From an uncultured Clostridia bacterium (lineage in GTDB: Bacteria; Bacillota; Clostridia; Christensenellales; Aristaeellaceae): 10,666 nucleotides of DNA. Both the position numbers and the translations under genes were made by a program. Below are positions 1 through 6,054 of this stretch, in pieces (within the stretch, counting starts at the first letter, position 1; every line of letters starts with the position of its first letter). The DNA lies in assembly GCA_934615145.1 (NCBI GenBank), contig CAKTTM010000039.1, positions 1-10,666 on the forward strand. Reading direction: 5' to 3'. The notes beneath the pieces were generated by a model, which saw nothing but the letters and a program-made list of their open reading frames with translations, was not told where the DNA came from and did no database searches.

Positions 1-1
1 C

Positions 2-2179
2 AAGGAGGCCAACTACAGCCCCTGGCCGAAGGCTGTGGATAAAAGGATCGTGGATGCCCTGGCCAAGCGCGGGCTGCGCAAGCTCTATACCCACCAGGCC
101 AGCAGCGTTGAGGCGGTGGCGCGCGGCGAGGATGTGGTGGTGGTGACTCCCACGGCATCGGGCAAGACCATGTGCTACAACATCCCGGTGTTGTCTTCCA
201 TCTTGAAGAATCAGGACGCGCGGGCGCTATACCTCTGCCCCACCACGGCGCTGTCTGCCGATCAGGTGGCAGAGCTTTATGAGCTGGTGACGCTGCTGGA
301 TGTGGACATCAAGACCTTTACCTATGATGGCGACACCCCGGCCACCGCCCGGCGCGCCATCCGCCAGGCCGGGCATGTGGTGGTGACCAACCCTGACATG
401 CTGCACAGCAACATACTCCCCCACCACACCAAGTGGGTCAAGCTGTTTGAGAATCTGGAATACATCGTCATCGATGAGATCCATGCCTACCGCGGCGTCT
501 TTGGCTCCAACCTGGCCAATGTGCTGCGCAGGCTGATGAGGCTATGCGCCTTTTACGGCAGCAAGCCGCAGTTCATCCTCTGCAGCGCCACCATCGCCAA
601 CCCTCAGGAGCTGGCCCAGGTGCTGATAGGCCGTCCGGTGACGCTGATCAACAACAACGGCGCGCCGCTTGGGGAAAAGCACATCATCTTTTACAATCCG
701 CCTGTGGTCAACCGCCAGCTGGGCATCCGCAAGAGCGCCCTGGGCGAGACCAGGCGGCTGGCCATGCGGCTGCTGAAGAACAAGATACAGACCATCGTCT
801 TTGCCAAATCGCGCGTGCAGGTGGAGGTATTGACCAGGGCGCTCAAGGAGGAGGCCAGCGACGCGCTGGGGCAATCTGCCCGTGTGCGGGGCTACCGCGG
901 CGGCTACCTGCCGGCCGAGCGTCGGGATATCGAGCGCTCACTGCGCCAGGGACAGGTGGACATGGTGGTCTCCACCAACGCGCTGGAGCTGGGCATCGAT
1001 ATCGGCGCGCTGGAGGCCTGCCTGCTCTGCGGCTATCCGGGCACCATCGCCAGCACCTGGCAGCAGGCCGGGCGCGCGGGGCGACGCCAGGGCAAGTCGT
1101 TGACCATCATGGTGGGCACCAGCGCCGCCATCGACCAGTACATCCTTTCGCACCCTGAATACTTCTTTGAGCAGTCCCCGGAGCACGCCTTGCTCAACCC
1201 TGACAATCTCTACATACTGCTCAATCACTTCAAGTGCTCGGCCTATGAGCTGCCCTTCAAGGATGACGAGCCCTTTGGCAATGCCCTGGGCGCCGACAGC
1301 ATGCTGCATTATCTGGAGGAGGCGCATATCCTGCGCCATGTGGGCGATGTGTGGCACTGGTCGGCGGAGGACTTTCCCGCCAGCGAGATCAGCCTGCGTA
1401 CCGCGATGACGGAGAACTTTCTGATATTCGATATCACCAACCCTGAGCGCGTGCGCGTGGTGGGCGAGATGGACCGCTTTGCAGTGCCCATGCTGCTGCA
1501 TGAGAATGCCATCTACATGCACGAGGGCGTGCAATACCAGGTGGAAAAGCTGGACTTTGACGCCTGCAAGGCCTTTATCCGCCATGTCAATGTGGACTAC
1601 TATACGGATGCCGATCTGAATGTGAGCCTGAGCCTGCTAGACATCGACCAGCAGGAAAACAACGCCGCCTGCGGCGAGATCAAGGTGACCAGCCTGGTCA
1701 AGATATTCAAGAAAATGAAGCTGGACACCGGCGAAAGCCTGGGCTACGGCCCGGTGCGCCTGCCGGAGACCGACATGCACACCCAGGCCATGTGGCTGAC
1801 CCTCTCCCCCGACGCCGCTGTGACCTATGGCAAGGACAGCCTGCAAAACGGCATGCTTGGCATCTGCAACACGCTGCGCATCGTGGCACCCCTCTACCTG
1901 ATGTGCAGCCCGATGGACATCGCCATCAGCTACCAGGTCAAGAGCCCCTTTACCGATAAGCCGACCATCATCCTCTACGACAACAGCCCAGGCGGCATCG
2001 GCCTGTCCGAAAAGGCCTACTACATGCGCGCCACCCTGCTGCAGCACGCGCTGCAGCTGATAGCGCACTGCGACTGCGAGCATGGCTGTCCCTCCTGCGT
2101 GGGCCCTGTGGGCGAGGTGGGACAGGACGGCAAGCAGATGGCACAGACGCTGCTGAAGGTATTGTATGAGCATACATGA
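2..2179 (+). CDS. mrfA: MrfA (YprA)-family DEAD/DEAH-box DNA repair helicase, 5' end missing
   Basis: This is an ATP-dependent superfamily 2 DNA helicase; in Bacillus subtilis the family acts in repair of mitomycin C-type DNA damage, with the exonuclease MrfB as partner. Numbering from the GTG at base 35, the sequence shows a Q-like YTHQ (18-21), Walker A TPTASGKT (38-45), DEIH box (147-150), SAT (184-186), a motif V region STNALELGIDIG (313-324) and motif VI QQAGRAGRR (343-351). The C-terminal DUF1998 region ends in a zinc-type cysteine cluster, C679-x-C681-x3-C685-x2-C688. The frame stays open to the window edge, and the residues before the GTG (ANYSPWPKAV) align with the conserved family N-terminus. 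The real start therefore lies upstream, with perhaps 25 residues missing judged from my memory of B. subtilis MrfA. The stop overlaps the next gene by 14 nt. No mrfB-like gene follows. The family assignment is secure; the substrate is inferred from homologues. Confidence 0.95.
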   Translation, partial: KEANYSPWPKAVDKRIVDALAKRGLRKLYTHQASSVEAVARGEDVVVVTPTASGKTMCYNIPVLSSILKNQDARALYLCPTTALSADQVAELYELVTLLDVDIKTFTYDGDTPATARRAIRQAGHVVVTNPDMLHSNILPHHTKWVKLFENLEYIVIDEIHAYRGVFGSNLANVLRRLMRLCAFYGSKPQFILCSATIANPQELAQVLIGRPVTLINNNGAPLGEKHIIFYNPPVVNRQLGIRKSALGETRRLAMRLLKNKIQTIVFAKSRVQVEVLTRALKEEASDALGQSARVRGYRGGYLPAERRDIERSLRQGQVDMVVSTNALELGIDIGALEACLLCGYPGTIASTWQQAGRAGRRQGKSLTIMVGTSAAIDQYILSHPEYFFEQSPEHALLNPDNLYILLNHFKCSAYELPFKDDEPFGNALGADSMLHYLEEAHILRHVGDVWHWSAEDFPASEISLRTAMTENFLIFDITNPERVRVVGEMDRFAVPMLLHENAIYMHEGVQYQVEKLDFDACKAFIRHVNVDYYTDADLNVSLSLLDIDQQENNAACGEIKVTSLVKIFKKMKLDTGESLGYGPVRLPETDMHTQAMWLTLSPDAAVTYGKDSLQNGMLGICNTLRIVAPLYLMCSPMDIAISYQVKSPFTDKPTIILYDNSPGGIGLSEKAYYMRATLLQHALQLIAHCDCEHGCPSCVGPVGEVGQDGKQMAQTLLKVLYEHT

Positions 2180-3566
2180 CATCGTGACCGCGCAGCGCCA
2201 GGCGCTGAGTGAACAGCGCAGGCAGATGGCCAGCGCCGTTTCTCAGGCCCATCACTGGCAAGCCCAGGCGGATGAGCGCATTGCCAAGCTGCGCAGGCTG
2301 CGCGACCTGCTGACAACAAGCGAATCCGCCATTCTTAAGGCCTTACAGGATGACCTGGGCAAGGGCCCAGGCGAGGCCTACCTGACGGAGCTTGGCATCG
2401 TGCTGAGCGAACTCAATCACACGATTCGGCACCTCAAGCGCTGGATGCGGCCGCAGCGCGTGGCGGGTTCACTATCCGTCTTCCCCTCGCGCAGCCGCCG
2501 CCTGCCTGAGCCCTATGGTCTGGTGCTGATCATGTCGCCCTGGAACTATCCCTTTCAGCTGACCATAACGCCGCTGATCGGCGCCATCGCCGCCGGCAAC
2601 CGCTGCGTGGTCAAGCCCAGCAACCAGACACCGCGCAGCGCGCAGCTGATGGCCGATCTGATCACCGCCTGGCTGCCGCCAGAAGAGGCGGCGGTGGTGC
2701 AGGGCGGGCGGGAGGAGAACCAGCAGCTGCTGGACGAGCGCTTTGACTATATCTTCTTTACAGGCGGCCACACCGTGGGCCGGCTGGTCATGCAAAAAGC
2801 CGCAGAGCATCTGACCCCGCTGACCCTGGAGCTGGGCGGCAAGAGTCCCTGCATCGTGGATGCCTCCGCCGATATCCAGCTCGCCGCCCGGCGCATCGCC
2901 TTTGGCAAGGGCATGAACGCGGGGCAGACCTGTGTAGCGCCCGACTATCTGCTGGTGCACCATGATATCAAGGAGGCGCTGCTGCAGGCCATCCAGGCGC
3001 AATGGCAGGCCTTCTATGGTCAGGACGCCCTGAATTGCGATCAGTGGCCGCGCATCATCAATCAAAAGCACTATGAGCGCCTGATGGCCTTGATGCAGGG
3101 CGAAAAGATTGTCTGTGGCGGCCAGGGTGACGGACAGCGCATCGCCCCCACGCTGATTGATGAGGTGAGCTGGCAGTCCCCGCTGATGCAGGAGGAGATA
3201 TTTGGCCCCCTGCTGCCTGTTATCAGCTATGAGCGGCTTGATGAGGCCATTGAGCAGATACAGCAGCGCGACAAGCCGCTGGCGCTGTATGTTTTCAGCC
3301 AGGATCAGGGGCAGACAGACAAGATACTGCAAAGCCTGAGCTTTGGCGGTGGCTGTGTCAATGACACACTCATACAGCTGAGCAACCCGCACCTGCCCTT
3401 TGGCGGCGTGGGCGCCAGCGGCATGGGCAGCTATCACGGCCGCCACAGCTTTGATACCTTCAGCCACTACAAGAGCGTGCTGTACAAGGGCAAGATGGAC
3501 TTCCCCTTCCGCTATCCCCCCTACAGCGACAACAAGACAAAGCTGCTCAAGCGCTTTCTCAAATAA
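2166..3566 (+). CDS. NAD(P)-dependent aldehyde dehydrogenase, class 3 (ALDH3/YwdH-like)
   Basis: This 466-residue protein is a soluble aldehyde dehydrogenase that oxidises aldehydes to carboxylic acids with NAD(P)+. Visible family landmarks are SPWNYP (124-129) with the conserved Asn127, VVKPSNQTP (148-156) with the cofactor-binding lysine 150, FFTGG (197-201), LELGGKSP (221-228) with general base Glu222, GQTC (253-256) with nucleophile Cys256, and EEIFGP (343-348). The absence of an extended N-terminal domain, the length, and the C-terminal HLPFGGVGASGMG block point to the class 3 branch, which typically prefers medium or long-chain and aromatic aldehydes. The real substrate cannot be read from sequence. 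The ATG at 2166 has a GAAGG ribosome binding site 6 nt upstream, inside the end of mrfA, so translation is probably coupled to the helicase. All catalytic residues are present and there is no sign of decay. Confidence 0.95.
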   Translation: MSIHDIVTAQRQALSEQRRQMASAVSQAHHWQAQADERIAKLRRLRDLLTTSESAILKALQDDLGKGPGEAYLTELGIVLSELNHTIRHLKRWMRPQRVAGSLSVFPSRSRRLPEPYGLVLIMSPWNYPFQLTITPLIGAIAAGNRCVVKPSNQTPRSAQLMADLITAWLPPEEAAVVQGGREENQQLLDERFDYIFFTGGHTVGRLVMQKAAEHLTPLTLELGGKSPCIVDASADIQLAARRIAFGKGMNAGQTCVAPDYLLVHHDIKEALLQAIQAQWQAFYGQDALNCDQWPRIINQKHYERLMALMQGEKIVCGGQGDGQRIAPTLIDEVSWQSPLMQEEIFGPLLPVISYERLDEAIEQIQQRDKPLALYVFSQDQGQTDKILQSLSFGGGCVNDTLIQLSNPHLPFGGVGASGMGSYHGRHSFDTFSHYKSVLYKGKMDFPFRYPPYSDNKTKLLKRFLK

Positions 3567-3570
3567 GGAG
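3565..3570 (+). promoter_or_regulatory. Ribosome binding site of the TrmH-family gene
   Basis: AAGGAG begins within the TAA stop codon of the aldehyde dehydrogenase and sits 4 nt before the ATG at 3575. It fixes the methyltransferase start and leaves only 8 nt between the two genes, so no separate promoter fits in the gap. Confidence 0.75.
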
Positions 3571-3574
3571 CGAT

Positions 3575-4309
3575 ATGGCCAGCCTGGAAGCATATCATCA
3601 GACACTGGATTACTCTTACGCCCCCGGCCTCTTCCCCAGCATGGAGGCGCTCAAAAAGCGCCCCGAGCTGGTGCGCAGGTTGCTGCTGCACAGCAAGCTG
3701 ACGCCAGGCCCGGCGCTGGATGAACTGCTGGCGCTGTGCGATCAGCACGGCATCCGGACTGAAACGGCGGACAGGGCCCTGTCGCGCATCAGCGGCAAGG
3801 ACAACTGCATGGCAGCAGCTGTGTTTGCCAAGCACGAGGGCGGGCTAAGCGCCCAGCATCGCCACCTGGTGCTGCACCATATCAGCGACAAGGGCAACCT
3901 GGGCACCATCCTGCGCACGGCGCTGGGCTTTGATTATCTGGACATCGCCATCATCCGCCCGGCTGCCGATCACATGGATCCCCATGTGGTGCGTGCCAGC
4001 ATGGGCGCGATGTTTTCTCTCAATGTATCAAGCTTTGATAGCTTTGAAGCCTATCGTGCGCAGCATCCTGATCTGGCGCTCTATCCCTTCATGCTCAGCG
4101 GCTCTGTGCCGCTTGAGACTGCCTGCCAACAAGCGCCGCCCCGCCACGCGCTGATCTTTGGTAATGAAGGCGCAGGCCTGCCGGAAAGCTTTGCAGCGCT
4201 GGGCCAGGCGGTGCGCATACCGCAAAGCGAGGCCATCGACTCGCTCAATCTGGCAGTCGCTGCCGCCATCGGGATGTACAGCTTTCATCAGAGCAGCCAG
4301 GGGCTATAA
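3575..4309 (+). CDS. TrmH/SpoU-family RNA 2'-O-ribose methyltransferase
   Basis: This 244-residue SPOUT-class enzyme is expected to transfer a methyl group from S-adenosylmethionine to a ribose 2'-OH in rRNA or tRNA. The three SpoU motifs are intact: motif 1 DKGNLGTILRTALGF (105-119, with Asn108 and Arg114), motif 2 LIFGNEGAGLP (193-203, with Glu198) and motif 3 IPQSEAIDSLNLAVAAAIGMY (about 215-235, with Asn225), which form the trefoil-knot cofactor site. The first 95 or so residues do not look like the usual L30e-type substrate-binding domain of RlmB. They resemble, as I remember them, short TrmH proteins of Clostridia (LDYSYAPGLFPS near residues 11-22 and SGKDNCMAAAVFAKH near 73-87). The target nucleotide is unknown, so no gene symbol is given. 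The TAA stop overlaps the convergent rsmG stop by 6 bp. Confidence 0.93.
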   Translation: MASLEAYHQTLDYSYAPGLFPSMEALKKRPELVRRLLLHSKLTPGPALDELLALCDQHGIRTETADRALSRISGKDNCMAAAVFAKHEGGLSAQHRHLVLHHISDKGNLGTILRTALGFDYLDIAIIRPAADHMDPHVVRASMGAMFSLNVSSFDSFEAYRAQHPDLALYPFMLSGSVPLETACQQAPPRHALIFGNEGAGLPESFAALGQAVRIPQSEAIDSLNLAVAAAIGMYSFHQSSQGL

Positions 4310-5005
4310 GGGTTTCTTGCTGGGCGTGCCCGCCTGCCTTGGGTATTTCTTGTCGGTGGTACCGACTTTCTTGATGCCCTGCACCACATGATCATAGCCC
4401 GCCAGCGGCAGCAGCAGGCGCTTGTCCACCTTGCCGCCCAGCAGCTGGAGGGCACTTACTGCCTCTGCCATCTCTGCCTCGATCGAGGGCCCCTTCCAGT
4501 ACAGCGCGTAGCCGCCGCGCTTGACAAAGGGCAGCAGATATTCGCTGAGCACATTGACCGGCGCCAGCGCCCTGGCCACCGCCAGATCGCAGGCCTCACG
4601 CAGCGCGCCGCGCGCGGCGTCCTCGGCCCGGCCATGGATGATCATGATGCCCTTAAGGCCCAGTTCGTCGCGCACCGCCGTCAGAAAGTCGCAGCGCTTG
4701 CGCGAGGCATCCAGCAGGCAGACCCTTAGATCAGGCCGCGCGATGGCCAGCGGCAGCCCGGGGAAGCCGGCGCCGCTGCCTACATCGATCAAGGTAGCAT
4801 TCTTGGTAAACCAACCTTTCCCCTCCAGCGCCAGCAGCGAATCGGCATAGTGCCGCAGCGCCATCTGCTCCGGCGGCACATTGGTCAGGTCCATGCGCGT
4901 GTTCCAGTCCAGCAGCATCTGGTGATAGGTCTGCATCTGCGCGTACTGCGCATCTTCCAGGCGGATGGTGGTGGGCTCCAGGATGGCCCTTAACTGGTCA
5001 ATCAA
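4304..5005 (-). CDS. rsmG: 16S rRNA (guanine-N7) methyltransferase RsmG (GidB)
   Basis: RsmG uses S-adenosylmethionine to methylate N7 of the 530-loop guanosine of 16S rRNA (G527 in E. coli numbering), and its loss gives low-level streptomycin resistance in several bacteria. The 233-residue product has the family landmarks LLDWNTRMDLTNV (31-43), RHYADSLL (51-58), the Rossmann glycine loop IDVGSGAGFPGLPLA (73-87), ARALAPVNVLSEYLLPF (144-160) and the typical tail KKYPRQAGTPSKKPL (219-233). The start is a TTG at 5005. Upstream, AAAGGAG lies 8 nt away, and the TTG overlaps the holA stop as TTGA. No in-frame ATG near this point gives the right N-terminus. It is last in the minus-strand cluster; rsmG more often follows mnmG, so this placement is less usual. 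Confidence 0.96.
   Translation of the reverse strand: MIDQLRAILEPTTIRLEDAQYAQMQTYHQMLLDWNTRMDLTNVPPEQMALRHYADSLLALEGKGWFTKNATLIDVGSGAGFPGLPLAIARPDLRVCLLDASRKRCDFLTAVRDELGLKGIMIIHGRAEDAARGALREACDLAVARALAPVNVLSEYLLPFVKRGGYALYWKGPSIEAEMAEAVSALQLLGGKVDKRLLLPLAGYDHVVQGIKKVGTTDKKYPRQAGTPSKKPL
4352..4372 (+). terminator. Possible intrinsic terminator for the plus-strand unit, inside rsmG
   Basis: GTCGGT (4352-4357), loop GGT, ACCGAC (4361-4366) forms a perfect 6-bp stem followed by TTTCTT in the plus-strand transcript, 42 nt after the trmH stop. On the minus strand the same hairpin is followed by AAGAAA, so the signal is directional. The stem is short, the loop is only 3 nt and the U tract is interrupted by a C. 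The bases also encode the conserved C-terminal lysine-rich tail of RsmG, so this may be a coincidence. Confidence 0.35.
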
Positions 5006-6054
5006 CTGGCATTCTCCTTTTGCGCGCTGAGCAGCTGATACAGCGCCTGCTCCAGCGATCCCTCCTCGAGGATCTGGCCGGACTTCACCAGGAACTCGGT
5101 ATCAATCAGCAGATCATAGGCCCACTTGAGCCGCGGCAGGCTGTGCTGCCGGGCCAATTGCTGCAGCTTGCGCCCCACAAAGGGCGGCACGGCCAGCTTG
5201 CGCGCCAGGGCCTCCGGCGCCAGGTTCTGCTGGCTTAACAGCTTAGCAAACAGCAGCTGCCTGTACTGCCGCTGCAGCAGCGCCAGCAGCATCAGCCGCT
5301 GCTCGCCCTCGCGTATCATCTCGTCCATCAGGCGGCTGGCGCGGCTGGCTTGGCCTGCCACCACGGCGTCCGACAGGTCAAACACCTTGTATTCGATGGT
5401 CTTGATGCAGACCGCCTCCACATCCTCGGCGCTTACCGCCTCGCGCTCACCCGCATGAGCCGCCACCTTGGCCAGCTCATGGCTCAGCAGGTGCATGTCC
5501 TGCCCCACGGCAAAGAGCATCTGCTCAGCCGTCGCGCGGTCTATCTGCTTGCCATAGGCCTTGAGCTCCCTGGCCATCCACTTGATCAGCGTGGACTGAC
5601 CCGGCGTTTCAAAGCTGACCACGGCGCCCTGCTTGCTCAACAGCTTGTACAGCTTGCGCGTGCCATTGGCCTTGCCCTGCGTGTAGAATACCAGGCAGAG
5701 GCTGGCGGGCAGCCGCGCCAGGTAATCCGCCAGCCGATCGGCAGCGCCTGAGCCCTTGGCCTTGCCCTCCTCTTCCTCCTCGTTGCCCCCCTTGCCGCCC
5801 AGTAGCGACAAATCATGCACCACCACCAGGCGCTTGTCCGCCATCAGCGGCAAGGTTTCGGCGACCGCGATCAGCTCGTCGACTGGCGGATTGCGCAATA
5901 CGGAGTGGTTCAGCTGGGCGAAGTCCCCGCTGATCACCCGCTGCTTGAGGCTGTCCAGCGCGGCGCGCTTGGTGTACTCCTCCTCGCCCTCAAAGAGGTA
6001 GCAGGGCAATATCGCTCCGGCCTTGAGCTGCTCGTGGAACTGTTCTCTGGTCAT
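5002..6054 (-). CDS. holA: DNA polymerase III delta subunit (HolA)
   Basis: HolA is the clamp-loader subunit that opens the beta sliding clamp at the replication fork. The 350-residue product matches the family in length and layout: an N-terminal nucleotide-binding-like fold beginning around ILPCYLFEGEEEYTKRAAL (15-33), the clamp-interacting region with LPLMADKRLVVVHD (68-81), the middle helical domain with LIKWMARELKAYGKQI (156-171) and LLSHELAKV (189-197), and the C-terminal oligomerisation domain beginning near YKVFDLSDAVVAGQ (222-235). Residues about 86-104 form a Gly/Lys/Glu-rich low-complexity insert containing a run of five glutamates. The ATG overlaps the comEC stop as ATGA, with GAGGGGGA 4 nt upstream acting as ribosome binding site. 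Lying directly after comEC is the classic Bacillota arrangement. Confidence 0.93.
   Translation of the reverse strand: MTREQFHEQLKAGAILPCYLFEGEEEYTKRAALDSLKQRVISGDFAQLNHSVLRNPPVDELIAVAETLPLMADKRLVVVHDLSLLGGKGGNEEEEEGKAKGSGAADRLADYLARLPASLCLVFYTQGKANGTRKLYKLLSKQGAVVSFETPGQSTLIKWMARELKAYGKQIDRATAEQMLFAVGQDMHLLSHELAKVAAHAGEREAVSAEDVEAVCIKTIEYKVFDLSDAVVAGQASRASRLMDEMIREGEQRLMLLALLQRQYRQLLFAKLLSQQNLAPEALARKLAVPPFVGRKLQQLARQHSLPRLKWAYDLLIDTEFLVKSGQILEEGSLEQALYQLLSAQKENAS
5014..5020 (-). promoter_or_regulatory. Ribosome binding site deciding the TTG start of rsmG
   Basis: On the minus strand AAAGGAG lies inside the last codons of holA, 8 nt before the TTG at 5005. An ATG at 5012-5010 is closer to the site but is out of frame and runs into a stop after four codons, so the TTG is the credible start. 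Confidence 0.6.

Noticed and set aside
544..1158. 204-codon plus-strand frame overlapping mrfA in another frame
   Set aside because: It is a shifted reading of the helicase gene, with Gln/Gly/Arg-rich noise and no domain; the helicase frame is continuous through it, so it is not a frameshift fragment.
938..1585. 215-codon antisense frame inside mrfA
   Set aside because: It is opposite the helicase core, rich in His and Ala, with no family features and no plausible upstream signals of its own.
2472..3605. 377-codon open frame antisense to the aldehyde dehydrogenase
   Set aside because: It lies fully opposite a gene with complete catalytic motifs, starts inside the next gene, and its translation shows only mirrored Ala/Leu/Gln-rich composition with no recognisable domain. 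Long antisense frames are expected in GC-rich coding DNA.
5001..5012. ATG at 5012-5010 as an alternative start before rsmG
   Set aside because: It is out of frame with rsmG and reaches a stop after four codons, so it could at most be an incidental tiny frame.
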